From positions 2,294,001 through 2,358,000 of the forward strand of contig CP019454.1 in the NCBI GenBank assembly GCA_002951815.1: DNA of 64,000 nt. The letters run 5' to 3'. The notes under the pieces were generated by a model. That model did not search any database and was not told where the DNA came from. It worked only from the letters and a program-made list of their open reading frames with translations. Position numbers and translations under genes: made by a program. The stretch is from Sulfobacillus thermotolerans (GTDB lineage Bacteria; Bacillota; Sulfobacillia; Sulfobacillales; Sulfobacillaceae). Position 1 is the first letter of the stretch. Each line of letters starts with the position of its first letter. Shown here piece by piece: positions 9,147-17,666 of this stretch.

Positions 9147-9808
9147 GGCGTAGGTTTTTTACTCGAGGTGGATTTTACTGGGGGATCGTCAGCCACTGGA
9201 AGTACCTGACGTTTCTTTTTCTGGCGGTCCCACCACCACCACAGAGCCAATAGCAGGACAATACCAATGGCTACCGGAGCCTCATACTGTTTGACGGCCT
9301 CAAGTCCAGAGACCACATGCGGGCCTAGGAGCCAGCCTGCTGTGACGGCAATTAACGGCCACAAAATAGATCCAATGATGGTAAACAACAAAAACCGGGG
9401 ATAGGGCATCTCAAAGATACCCGCCGGATAAGAAATAATCATGCGTACACCGGAAATCACACGGCCAATGAGCACGACTTTGTCGCCTTTGGTATGAAAG
9501 TAATTCTCCCAATAGGCTAGACGTTCCGGAGTGCGGAAGATCCAACGGAAATGTTTGAGTAATAAAGGACGACCCCCAAGTCGGGCAATGAAATAGGCGC
9601 CGGTTGCCCCGGTTGTGCTGCCCGCGGCAGCGACAAGAACCACGATGGGATAGGAGAAATGCCCTAACCAGACTTCATAGCCGGAAAATAGCAAAATAAT
9701 CTCGGACGGACTTGGTACGCCAATGCTTTCGACAAAGAGTACGAGATAAACAGCCAAATACCCCACCTCATTGAGCCAAACCGTAACGGTATGGATTGCG
9801 CTTAGCAC
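9143..9808 (-). CDS. DedA family membrane protein
   Basis: A 221-residue DedA/SNARE-associated family protein, cytoplasmic membrane, with about five hydrophobic segments. Family hallmarks are visible: SIGVPSPSEIILLFSGY near the N-terminus, a Gly-rich GSTTGATGAYFIARLGGRP region and a central GRVISGVRMIISYPAG with the conserved arginines. DedA proteins are linked to phospholipid flipping and membrane-potential homeostasis; specific substrate unknown. The basic C-terminal tail (WWWDRQKKKRQ) should be cytoplasmic. It converges on dapF. Confidence 0.9.
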   Translation of the reverse strand: MLSAIHTVTVWLNEVGYLAVYLVLFVESIGVPSPSEIILLFSGYEVWLGHFSYPIVVLVAAAGSTTGATGAYFIARLGGRPLLLKHFRWIFRTPERLAYWENYFHTKGDKVVLIGRVISGVRMIISYPAGIFEMPYPRFLLFTIIGSILWPLIAVTAGWLLGPHVVSGLEAVKQYEAPVAIGIVLLLALWWWWDRQKKKRQVLPVADDPPVKSTSSKKPTP

Positions 9809-9958
9809 AGTTCACCCTCCAGCGAGAATCATGTGATTAGGACCCGTTCATGGAATCGAATGGTGCCGTAAAGCATTGGACGTCTAGTATAGCATACACG
9901 GATGACCGGAGGATAACTGGCCCATTTGCGGGCAGAATACCCAAAGGAGGTGGGGATC

Positions 9959-10492
9959 ATGAGTTGGGTGCGCATGGGAACGGTGTTGAGTGCTGTGGGA
10001 GCTTTGGGTATGGCCGCCGGACTGATGGTACAGCCGTTGGTCCATGCACAGGGCACACGAGCTTTCATCCCGCAAACAGGGCATTTTGTGTATCAAAGGT
10101 TTAGTCGCGATCTGCATGCTGAAAGAATATCGGATTATGATGCGAGTCCTTTGTTTTTCGCGGAAGGAAATACATACCGAGGAAACATTCCCGGTCACTT
10201 TGGACCACTCGTGCGAACGCACGTAGCGTATACAGGAAATCAAGTCATGGTGCGGTATGGCCATGGCCTTAATCAAATCATCGTCGTTATGTCTCCCAGT
10301 CACCAGCCATTGAGACCGGCATGGCAATTTACGGAGCATATTAGCGGCTATCCGGGTTTTACCGGGATGACAGACGGTTTATGGAGCACCCTGGCCTTTC
10401 ACGCGGGTAACCAGAACATTACCGTCATTGGCGACCGCGCCTTGGGTCTTTTAGCGCAATGGGCCAAGCAAGCTTTTGACAGCTCGTCGTGA
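9959..10492 (+). CDS. Secreted protein of unknown function
   Basis: A 177-residue protein starting at the ATG after a perfect AAAGGAGGTGG. The first 30 residues form a signal peptide (hydrophobic GTVLSAVGALGMAAGLMV, then an HAQGTRA cleavage-like site). The mature part is rich in aromatics, His and Gly (for example GYPGFTGMTDGLW) and shows no domain I know. It has no Cys, so it is not a lipoprotein. It sits immediately upstream of remA, where many Firmicutes have yicC, but it does not look like YicC. Confidence 0.65.
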   Translation: MSWVRMGTVLSAVGALGMAAGLMVQPLVHAQGTRAFIPQTGHFVYQRFSRDLHAERISDYDASPLFFAEGNTYRGNIPGHFGPLVRTHVAYTGNQVMVRYGHGLNQIIVVMSPSHQPLRPAWQFTEHISGYPGFTGMTDGLWSTLAFHAGNQNITVIGDRALGLLAQWAKQAFDSSS

Positions 10493-10600
10493 AATTAACT
10501 CTTGCAGCGTACTATGTGACAGGTTTTGTATGATATCATTTAACACGATATCAGCACCGGCGATCAGTGGCGGTGACGTTATGGCAGGAGGAACCTCGGC

Positions 10601-10912
10601 TTGGATATAAAACTCGTCAACATAGGATTTGGCAATATTGTATCGGCAAACCGCATCGTGGCAATTGTCAGTCCTGATTCTGCGCCCATTAAGCGCATTA
10701 TAACGGAAGCTCGCGACCGCGGGGTGCTGATTGATGCTACCTATGGTCGCCGGACACGTGCGGTGATTATTACGGACAGCGATCACGTCATTTTGTCTGC
10801 CGTGCAGCCTGAAACCGTGGCCAACCGATTAGCCAGCCGGGAGACCTCTGCTGTGGAATTGGAAGAGGACGAGGATGAAGACGACGAGGTCGTGGAGGAG
10901 GAAAAGTCATGA
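10601..10912 (+). CDS. remA: RemA-like DUF370 regulatory protein
   Basis: A 103-residue DUF370 protein. In Bacillus, RemA is an oligomeric DNA-binding activator of matrix and osmoprotection genes. The core [12 protein letters not shown] and [13 protein letters not shown] motifs are clearly present in residues 1-75. The start is TTG, preceded by GGAGGA and matching the family N-terminus exactly. Unusual is the acidic C-terminal tail (about 17 residues mostly Glu and Asp), which typical 80-90 residue RemA proteins lack. The stop overlaps the rpoZ start as ATGA. The guanylate kinase gene usually found next is missing. Confidence 0.88.
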   Translation: MDIKLVNIGFGNIVSANRIVAIVSPDSAPIKRIITEARDRGVLIDATYGRRTRAVIITDSDHVILSAVQPETVANRLASRETSAVELEEDEDEDDEVVEEEKS

Positions 10913-11121
10913 ATCAAAAAGGCGTCACAGTCCAAGATTTGACGGACCGGCATGACAGCAAATACGCTTTGGCCGTGGCCGCGGCCCGGCGCGCGCGCCA
11001 AATCACCGAAGGCAGTCAGGCTTTGGTGGAGTCAACGGCCAGTAAGCCCGTCACTATTGCGTTGGAAGAAATCCGGCATGGGGCCATTTCGGTGGACGTC
11101 CCTCCTATTGGCATTAAATAA
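10909..11121 (+). CDS. rpoZ: RNA polymerase omega subunit
   Basis: A 70-residue omega subunit that helps assemble RNA polymerase by clamping the beta' subunit. The conserved core [15 protein letters not shown] (residues 18-32) and the [11 protein letters not shown] segment are clear. It overlaps remA by 4 bp and is 5 bp from coaBC, so it is inside the operon. The length matches Firmicute omega proteins. Confidence 0.92.
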   Translation: MNQKGVTVQDLTDRHDSKYALAVAAARRARQITEGSQALVESTASKPVTIALEEIRHGAISVDVPPIGIK

Positions 11122-11126
11122 TCTCT

Positions 11127-12332
11127 ATGCGTGTAATCTTAGGGGTTGGCGGCGGTATCGCCGCCTATAAAAGTTGTGATTTAGCGAGCCGCTTGGTTCA
11201 GCAGGGCCACGAATTATCGGTTGTCATGACCCAAACCGCTTCTGAATTCGTTGGCCCCTTAACGTTTCGCGCGCTTAGTGGCCGGCCGGTCGCCATTGCA
11301 GCAGCCGATGAACCGATGGGGCCGTTGTCTCATGTCCGCTTAGCCCGCTGGGCTCAAGTAATGATAATAGCACCCTTAACCCAAAATTTGCTCGCCCGTT
11401 TATCATTAGGATTGTCGTCGGACATGCTGTCATTAGTCTTTCAAGGATTTCAAGGCCCCATTATTGTCGCGCCTGCCATGGAGCCGGAAATGTGGCTGAG
11501 CCCCCAGACGCAAAAACGGATGGAGGACCTGCTTGATCAACGCCAGGTGGTGGTCGTTGGCCCGAATCATGGACGCATGGCGTCAGGCTATATGGGACCA
11601 GGCCGGATGGCAGAGCCTGCAGAAATAATGGACGCGTTGTGGCGTCTTGCCAAGCCAAAGAACTTGGCCGGGGTTTCGGTCGTCATTACGGCGGGGCCGA
11701 CATGGGAACATTTTGATCCGGTTAGGTTGCTGACGAACCCATCGACGGGGTCCGTCGGCATCGCGTTGGCCAAAGAGCTTTCGGCGCGTGGAGCCCAGGT
11801 GACAGTGGTGCACGGTCCCGGCGTGTCCACCGTGAAATGGCCAGGGATTCGTTATGTGGCGACCGAATCGGCGCGGGATATGTTAGACGCCGTCGCAGCG
11901 CTTATGCCCGCCGCCGATGTGTTAATAGGAGCGGCTGCGGTTTCCGATTTCCGACCGGTTCATCCGGCAAGCCAAAAAATGCCCAAGAGTGCATTGGAGC
12001 AGGCGTGGTTAATGGAGGCTAACCCCGATATTATGGCGGAAATGGGCCGCTTGTATCATGACTCCAAGATTCTTATCGGATTTGCAGCGGAAACGCATAA
12101 CGTGGTGGCGTCGGCACTCGCGAAGGCAGAGCGCAAAAGGCTTCATGCGATTGTGGCGAACGCAGTGGGAAAAGGGTTGGGGTTTGGCGAAGGGGAATAC
12201 CAGGCGGCCATTTTAAGAGGTGGCGACGTGGACGGCACCTTAGAACCTATGACCAAAGAAAGACTAGCAGAAAAGGTGGCAGAGCTGGTCACGGATTTGC
12301 ACACAGCAAGGAGAATAACTGACCGTGTTTGA
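11127..12332 (+). CDS. coaBC: Bifunctional phosphopantothenoylcysteine decarboxylase / phosphopantothenate-cysteine ligase
   Basis: Two steps of coenzyme A synthesis. Residues 1-180 form the FMN-binding CoaC decarboxylase (GVGGGIAAYKS, SHVRLARWA with the catalytic His); residues 180-400 form the CoaB ligase (ITAGPTWEHFDPVR, TNPSTGSVG, AAVSDFRP). Two CoaC signatures deviate from the E. coli form: PAMEPEMW has Glu where Asn is usual, and the ASGYMGPGRM loop has Ser in place of the usual Cys. Mycobacterial CoaBC also departs at these sites, so activity is still likely. No clear Shine-Dalgarno is seen; translation is probably coupled to rpoZ. Confidence 0.93.
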   Translation: MRVILGVGGGIAAYKSCDLASRLVQQGHELSVVMTQTASEFVGPLTFRALSGRPVAIAAADEPMGPLSHVRLARWAQVMIIAPLTQNLLARLSLGLSSDMLSLVFQGFQGPIIVAPAMEPEMWLSPQTQKRMEDLLDQRQVVVVGPNHGRMASGYMGPGRMAEPAEIMDALWRLAKPKNLAGVSVVITAGPTWEHFDPVRLLTNPSTGSVGIALAKELSARGAQVTVVHGPGVSTVKWPGIRYVATESARDMLDAVAALMPAADVLIGAAAVSDFRPVHPASQKMPKSALEQAWLMEANPDIMAEMGRLYHDSKILIGFAAETHNVVASALAKAERKRLHAIVANAVGKGLGFGEGEYQAAILRGGDVDGTLEPMTKERLAEKVAELVTDLHTARRITDRV

Positions 12333-12756
12333 TCGTCCTTTTGACCGCATAGCCGTTGGCGATGAATATATCAGTCCTGCGCGCACAGTAACGGATGAAG
12401 ATTTGACTGTGTTTGCCAATTGGAGTGGAGACCATTACCCCTTGCACACGGATGAGGCCTTTGCGGCACAGACACGATACGGCCAACGGATCTTGCACGG
12501 GCTCGGGGTCTTGTCGTTAACGTTTGGCTTGATTCCCTTGAAGGCCCCTGAAATTTTAGCGCTCTATGGCTTAAACCGGGTGCGCTTTATCCACCCCGTG
12601 ACCATTGGGACATGCCTGCACGCGCGAGTTCAATGTACCGCGCTTAAAACCGTGCCCCAAGGGGGCTTGGTGACAGTGTCAGTGCGGGCCGAAGATCGAG
12701 AGAACGAAGGGTATATGGTGGCAGAAATGGTTGTGTTGATGCGGCGTGGGACATGA
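12325..12756 (+). CDS. MaoC-like (hotdog) dehydratase
   Basis: A 143-residue hotdog-fold protein of the R-specific enoyl-CoA hydratase / MaoC type. The hydratase-2 motif is visible as FANWSGDHYPLHTDEAFA (about residues 31-48), with catalytic Asp and His, followed by RILHGLGVLSL. Such proteins hydrate 2-enoyl-CoA in fatty-acid or PHA-related metabolism; the exact substrate is unknown. It starts with GTG, overlaps coaBC by 8 bp and priA by 4 bp. Its presence inside the coaBC-priA cluster is unusual, and a link to CoA chemistry is only a guess. Confidence 0.82.
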   Translation: MFDRPFDRIAVGDEYISPARTVTDEDLTVFANWSGDHYPLHTDEAFAAQTRYGQRILHGLGVLSLTFGLIPLKAPEILALYGLNRVRFIHPVTIGTCLHARVQCTALKTVPQGGLVTVSVRAEDRENEGYMVAEMVVLMRRGT

Positions 12757-14897
12757 GACTGGCGGATGTCGTGTTAGACCGTATTGCACGGGGCTTGGAC
12801 CGTACTTGGACATATGAGGTACCGGCGGGCATGGAAATCTCGAAAGGGTGCCGAGTGCGGGTCCCTTTTGGCAAGGGCAAGGCCCAAGGTATTGTGTTAG
12901 CCGTCCGCGAGGCTAATGACGCGGTGCCTAGTGGGCTTAAGTGTATTGAGGCGGTGACCGATAACTACGTCGCCTTGAGTCCTTTAATGGTAGACCTTGG
13001 GCAGTGGATGGCTGAGGAATATTTGTGTTTTCCATCCCAAGCGTATAAAGCCATGCTGCCGAACGGTTTGGATTCTGAGGAACCTACCGTAGTGCTGGTG
13101 GAGGCCGTGGGCGAACGGGCCAAGCGTGCGTCCAAAAAGCAGCGCCTATGGACCATTTTGCGGGAACGTGGACCGCTTTTGCAAACACGCATTCACGAAG
13201 AAATGCCGGAACTTGCAAGATCTTTGCGGGAGCTGATTAAAGAAGGAAGCGTCGTAATTCGTCACGAGCTACCCCAACGTTTACCACAATCCATTGCCCC
13301 CTCGCCCTTTACATTGACGACCGAACAACAACAAGCGGCTGAACGTATCATCACTTCGGCACCCGGTTCAGTGTGGCTATTAGAAGGCGTGACCGGTTCG
13401 GGGAAGACGGAAGTGTATTTGCAGGCCATTGAATCCGTCTTGCGTGCAGGGGGACAAGCGCTTGTCTTGGTGCCTGAAATTGCGTTGACCCCACAGACTG
13501 TCCTGCGCTTTTCCGAACGGTTTATCAATATGGTGGGCCTATGGCACAGTGGTTTAAGTCCTGCCGAGCGTACGAAGACGTGGCACGATGTGCGTACCCA
13601 GCGCATATCCGTGGTGGTAGGCGTGCGCTCCGCGGTGTTTTTACCATTTGCCAAACTGGGTCTCATTGTGATGGATGAGGAACATGAAAGCACGTATAAG
13701 CAAGAAGAGCATCCGCGCTATCATACCCGGGAGGTAGCGATGTGGTTGGCCCGCCAAGCCGGGGTCAAGTTGGTTCTGGGCAGCGCTACGCCGTCACTGG
13801 AGACCGCGTTCTATGCGCGTCAAGGTCTCATCGGCTGGATCCGGTTAGACTCGCGCGTGGGGGATAGAGCGCTGCCGCCGGTTACCGTGGTCGACATGCG
13901 GCACGAGTTAAAAGAAGGCAACCATTCCATATTCAGCAGCGTCCTGCAAGACGCCGTATCAGAAGCCTTAGAACAGCATGAGCAAGTCATTTTGTTCTTA
14001 AATCGCCGCGGTTACGCGAGTTTTGTCCTGTGCCGCGAATGTGGAAAGGCCATAGAGTGTCCGCGGTGTGCCGTGACGATGACCTATCACCAGCACGAAG
14101 ACGCACTGATTTGCCATTATTGTTTTTATACAACGAAGCCACCGCGAGCGTGTCCATCATGCCACAGCCCCAAAATCCGTTATTTTGGGGCGGGGACGGA
14201 ACGGGTCGTCGAAGAGGTGCAGAAACTATGGCCCAACGCGCGTGTATCCCGCGCTGATCGCGATACCCTACGCAACCGTGCAGGCTATGAGGCATTGTAT
14301 TTCGATTTTGTTGAGCACAAAGCGGATGTATTGGTGGGCACGCAGATGATTGCCAAAGGGATGGATTTCCCTAATGTCTCAGTGGTGGGCATCATTGCAG
14401 CGGACGTGGCCTTGCACTTGCCCGACTTTAGACGGGCCGAACGCACATTCCAATTGATGGTGCAAGCGTCGGGGCGTACGGGCCGCGGCAATAGGCCGGG
14501 CACGGTGGTCGTGCAAACCTATGATCCCGACCATTTTGCCATTGCCCATGCCGCCCGGCACGATTATGACGGCTTCTATCGTCAGGAGATTGAATTTCGA
14601 CAAGAGCTGCAGTATCCGCCTTTTGCGAATTTATGGCTGTTGGAAGTGGCCGATGCCTCTGTTCAAGAAGCCCGGCGCAAGGCCGAACGCGTCGCGCACG
14701 TGGTGCAATCGCTCTTGGCCTACGGGTGTGAGATACTAGGGCCTGCGCCAGCGCCTTTGCCGAAACTCAGAGAGCGGTACCGCTTTCATATCTTAGTGAA
14801 GGGACCCAAATCAGAAGACGTGTATCACGTCTTGCGTGAACTGGAACGGGAAGATTTTGGCTGCCGCATTACAGTTGACCCGTATTATATGCTATAA
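12753..14897 (+). CDS. priA: Primosomal protein N' (replication restart helicase)
   Basis: PriA restarts stalled forks by loading the replicative helicase. The 714-residue protein has the N-terminal 3'-end-binding domain (residues 1-100), Walker A GVTGSGKTE (about 212), DEEH box (about 307), the zinc-binding insertion with four Cys pairs (CREC, CPRC, CHYC, CPSC, about 426-470) and the helicase C-terminal motif QASGRTGRG. The start ATG overlaps the preceding gene by 4 bp. The length is near the family norm. Confidence 0.97.
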   Translation: MRLADVVLDRIARGLDRTWTYEVPAGMEISKGCRVRVPFGKGKAQGIVLAVREANDAVPSGLKCIEAVTDNYVALSPLMVDLGQWMAEEYLCFPSQAYKAMLPNGLDSEEPTVVLVEAVGERAKRASKKQRLWTILRERGPLLQTRIHEEMPELARSLRELIKEGSVVIRHELPQRLPQSIAPSPFTLTTEQQQAAERIITSAPGSVWLLEGVTGSGKTEVYLQAIESVLRAGGQALVLVPEIALTPQTVLRFSERFINMVGLWHSGLSPAERTKTWHDVRTQRISVVVGVRSAVFLPFAKLGLIVMDEEHESTYKQEEHPRYHTREVAMWLARQAGVKLVLGSATPSLETAFYARQGLIGWIRLDSRVGDRALPPVTVVDMRHELKEGNHSIFSSVLQDAVSEALEQHEQVILFLNRRGYASFVLCRECGKAIECPRCAVTMTYHQHEDALICHYCFYTTKPPRACPSCHSPKIRYFGAGTERVVEEVQKLWPNARVSRADRDTLRNRAGYEALYFDFVEHKADVLVGTQMIAKGMDFPNVSVVGIIAADVALHLPDFRRAERTFQLMVQASGRTGRGNRPGTVVVQTYDPDHFAIAHAARHDYDGFYRQEIEFRQELQYPPFANLWLLEVADASVQEARRKAERVAHVVQSLLAYGCEILGPAPAPLPKLRERYRFHILVKGPKSEDVYHVLRELEREDFGCRITVDPYYML

Positions 14898-14932
14898 AGA
14901 GTGAGATATGACGATGAACGAGGTGATAAGCC

Positions 14933-15415
14933 GTGTTAGACATACGGATTGTAGGGGACGACGTCTTGCGCCAAAAGGCCAAACCGGTGCGGCGCGTGAA
15001 CAAGGAGATTCAAAAGTTATTGACGGAAATGGCGGAAACGATGTATGAAGCAGATGGCATTGGACTCGCGGCGCCCCAAGTGGGGGTATCCCGCCGCGTG
15101 GTGGTCGCCGACATTGGAGACGGACTGGTTGAGCTCGTGAATCCTGAGATTTTATACCGTGAAGGCACGCAGACCGGGTTTGAGGGCTGTTTGTCCATTC
15201 CCGATTTGATGGGGGAAGTGGAACGCGCCCAGACCATTCGGGTAACGGGACTCGACCGGCATGGACGGCAGGTATGGGTGGAGTGTGACGGGTTGATGGC
15301 GCGGTGCTTGCAGCACGAAATCGACCACCTTGATGGGATTCTCTTCACAGATTTGGCCTTGAAAGTGGTGCCGCGCGAGACGCCAGTAGCGGAGGATGAG
15401 GTGGTGTTGGACTGA
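14933..15415 (+). CDS. def: Peptide deformylase
   Basis: Removes formyl groups from nascent protein N-termini. The 160-residue enzyme has all three catalytic motifs: GIGLAAPQVG (about residue 42), EGCLSIP with metal-binding Cys (about 84) and QHEIDHLDG with two metal-binding His and the catalytic Glu (about 127). Start is GTG, preceded by GAGGTG. It is followed by fmt with a 4-bp overlap, pairing the enzymes that add and remove the formyl group. Confidence 0.97.
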   Translation: MLDIRIVGDDVLRQKAKPVRRVNKEIQKLLTEMAETMYEADGIGLAAPQVGVSRRVVVADIGDGLVELVNPEILYREGTQTGFEGCLSIPDLMGEVERAQTIRVTGLDRHGRQVWVECDGLMARCLQHEIDHLDGILFTDLALKVVPRETPVAEDEVVLD

Positions 15416-16335
15416 ACGGCCCACGGATACTCTTTTTTGGAACGCCCCATTATGCCCGAATCATTTTATTGCGTCTCTTACAAGACCCTACGTGGGAAGT
15501 GCGCGTGGTGACGAAACCCGATGTGCCTCAGGGACGGCGGTTGCAGATGACGCCGTCCCCCGTTGCTCAAGCGGCAAAAGAGGCGGGGGTGCAGATCGAC
15601 AAACCCGCGGTCTTGAAAGAGTTTCGTCAGGCGTGGGAGGACTTCGCCCCTGATCTGATTATTACGGCGGCTTATGGAAAAATTCTTCGCCCCTGGCTGT
15701 TGGAATTGCCACGCCGTGGGGCATTTAATCTGCATGCCTCAATTTTGCCGCGTTGGCGTGGGCCCAATCCGATTGCGTGGGCTATTCGGGCAGGCGATAG
15801 GGTGACGGGTGTGACGCTAATGGCCATGGATGAAGGCGTGGATACGGGGCCAGTGGTGGGAATGTCGGAAGTAACAATAGGGGACAATGCGACGACGGGC
15901 TCGTTGACCCAAGAGTTGGCCAAGGCGGCTGGTGAGCTTTTGGTTCAATCCTTAGGCCAGCTTATGGATAACACGGCGGTGAGGACGCCGCAGCCGGAAG
16001 CGGGTATTACTTACGCGCCCAAATTTGATCCACATGATGCCCGAATTGACTGGACGCGCCCCGCCATAGAAATCCACCGGCTGGTGCGAAGTATGACACC
16101 CGACCCAGGCGCGTATACGGTATGTTGCCAAACCCGTATCAAAATCACCGAGTGTGCGTACGATGAGGGGGAGCAGATGCGAGGGCGGGCTCGTCTTTAC
16201 GGCAATGCGTGGAAGATTGGAACGGGGAACGGTGTGCTGACGGTGACCAAAATTCGGCCCGCAGGCCGTAAAGACATGACCCCAGGCGATTTCATCCGGG
16301 GACAACATATTTCAGGCGAGGTGGTCTGCGAATGA
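15412..16335 (+). CDS. fmt: Methionyl-tRNA formyltransferase, probable CTG start
   Basis: Formylates initiator Met-tRNA using 10-formyltetrahydrofolate. Motifs: N-terminal RILFFGTPHYA, catalytic NLHASILPRWRG (about residue 106) and DEGVDTGPV; a C-terminal tRNA-binding domain follows. The first ATG/GTG/TTG codon in frame is TTG 15469, which would cut off the essential first beta strand and the FGTP motif. The frame stays open upstream, and CTG 15412 overlaps the def stop as CTGA, with GAGGATGAGGTGG upstream; I chose it for that reason. A CTG start is rare, so a sequence error is possible. The next gene, rsmB, overlaps by 4 bp. Confidence 0.88.
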   Translation: MNGPRILFFGTPHYARIILLRLLQDPTWEVRVVTKPDVPQGRRLQMTPSPVAQAAKEAGVQIDKPAVLKEFRQAWEDFAPDLIITAAYGKILRPWLLELPRRGAFNLHASILPRWRGPNPIAWAIRAGDRVTGVTLMAMDEGVDTGPVVGMSEVTIGDNATTGSLTQELAKAAGELLVQSLGQLMDNTAVRTPQPEAGITYAPKFDPHDARIDWTRPAIEIHRLVRSMTPDPGAYTVCCQTRIKITECAYDEGEQMRGRARLYGNAWKIGTGNGVLTVTKIRPAGRKDMTPGDFIRGQHISGEVVCE

Positions 16336-17666
16336 CAGAGTCCGCACAGGGGGCGGGTCCCGCACGCCTGGAAGCCTGGAACGTGTTGGAACGCGTTCGT
16401 CACGGCGCGGGGGTGAGTGAGGCGCTAAGTGAAGCGGGGAAGCGTTCTCTCTCCCCGGCGGACCGCGCCCTGATGACCCAGATTGTGCACGGAGTTTTGC
16501 GCAACCAACGGTATTTGGATGCGTGGCTTGAACCGTTTTTACGAGGCGAACTTGATCCTAGTGTGCGCGATATTTTACGGATGGCCTTGTTCCAAATCGG
16601 GTTTTTGGATCGCGTGCCGACGTATGCGGTTGTGAATGCGGCGGTCGAACAAACAAAAACGGTAGCCCCCCGAGCTACTGGCATGGTGAATGCGATCTTG
16701 CGGCGGGCGCCTAGTCAGAAGCCTAAAAATGTATCGCTGGGCGTCGAGTTTTCCCACCCGGATTGGATTGTCAGGCGCTGGCAGGCGCGTTATGGACTCG
16801 AGCGGACGCGGCACATGTTGTGGGTAGACAACCAAGTACCCCCTTTGACCTTACGCGTCAATTTAGGGCGCATTGCTCGGGAGACGGTTTTGGCCCAACT
16901 CCAGGCGCAAGGAGTGCGGGCGGAAGCGTCGCGTTATCTTCCCGAAGCCATTAGGGTATCAGGACCCTTATGGTTAGAGGACCTCCCCGCCTTTCAAGAA
17001 GGAAACGTGACGGTTCAAGACGAAAGTGCCATGTTGGTGACCTGGGCTTTAGATCCCAAGCCGCATGAACGCATTGTGGACCTAACCGCGGGGTTGGGAG
17101 GAAAAACGGGACACATTTTAGAGAAAACGCAGGGCGAGGCCGAAGTGACGGCGGTCGATTTAGCCCAAAACCGGCTTTCGTTGTTGCGCGAAAATATTAT
17201 GCGCTTGGGTTATGCGCATCACGTGTCGATTGTTGGTCAAGACAGCCGGATCTTTTCTTTAGAACACCCGAAGCAATTCGATCGCGTGTTGCTCGATGCT
17301 CCGTGCAGCAATTTGGGGGTTTTGCGGAGACGTTCAGATGCACGGTGGAGAAAGCAGGAAAAAGATTTAGGAGGGCTGGCTACCACACAAAAGGCTTTGC
17401 TGGATGCCGCGGTGCGCCTGTTAAGGCCTGGTGGTGTGTTGGTCTATAGTACGTGTTCTGTTGAACCGGAAGAAACGACGGACGTCGTACGCAAGGTGTT
17501 GGAGAGTCATCCCACTGTGCACATTGAGCCGGTCCAAGATTTTCTTCCCGCGCCGGCTTTTCAGGATTTCACACAGGAAGGTTTCTTGACCTTGCTTCCT
17601 GGGGACCTAGGGATGGACGGATTTTTCATTGCCCGGTTACGGGCAGACGTGAGGGAGGCAGAATAA
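16332..17666 (+). CDS. rsmB: 16S rRNA m5C967 methyltransferase
   Basis: A 444-residue protein with the NusB-like RNA-binding domain in residues 1-140 and a SAM-dependent m5C methyltransferase domain after it. The SAM loop DLTAGLGGKTGHI is followed by the two cysteine motifs of RNA m5C enzymes: DAPCSNLG (about 323) and YSTCSVEPEE (about 376). It overlaps fmt by 4 bp and touches rlmN by 1 bp (TAATG), showing tight translational coupling. Confidence 0.96.
   Translation: MTESAQGAGPARLEAWNVLERVRHGAGVSEALSEAGKRSLSPADRALMTQIVHGVLRNQRYLDAWLEPFLRGELDPSVRDILRMALFQIGFLDRVPTYAVVNAAVEQTKTVAPRATGMVNAILRRAPSQKPKNVSLGVEFSHPDWIVRRWQARYGLERTRHMLWVDNQVPPLTLRVNLGRIARETVLAQLQAQGVRAEASRYLPEAIRVSGPLWLEDLPAFQEGNVTVQDESAMLVTWALDPKPHERIVDLTAGLGGKTGHILEKTQGEAEVTAVDLAQNRLSLLRENIMRLGYAHHVSIVGQDSRIFSLEHPKQFDRVLLDAPCSNLGVLRRRSDARWRKQEKDLGGLATTQKALLDAAVRLLRPGGVLVYSTCSVEPEETTDVVRKVLESHPTVHIEPVQDFLPAPAFQDFTQEGFLTLLPGDLGMDGFFIARLRADVREAE

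Noticed and set aside
10531-10556. TGATATCA and GATATC repeats upstream of remA as an operator
   Set aside because: Short, A/T-rich palindromes with no well-spaced promoter; chance cannot be excluded.
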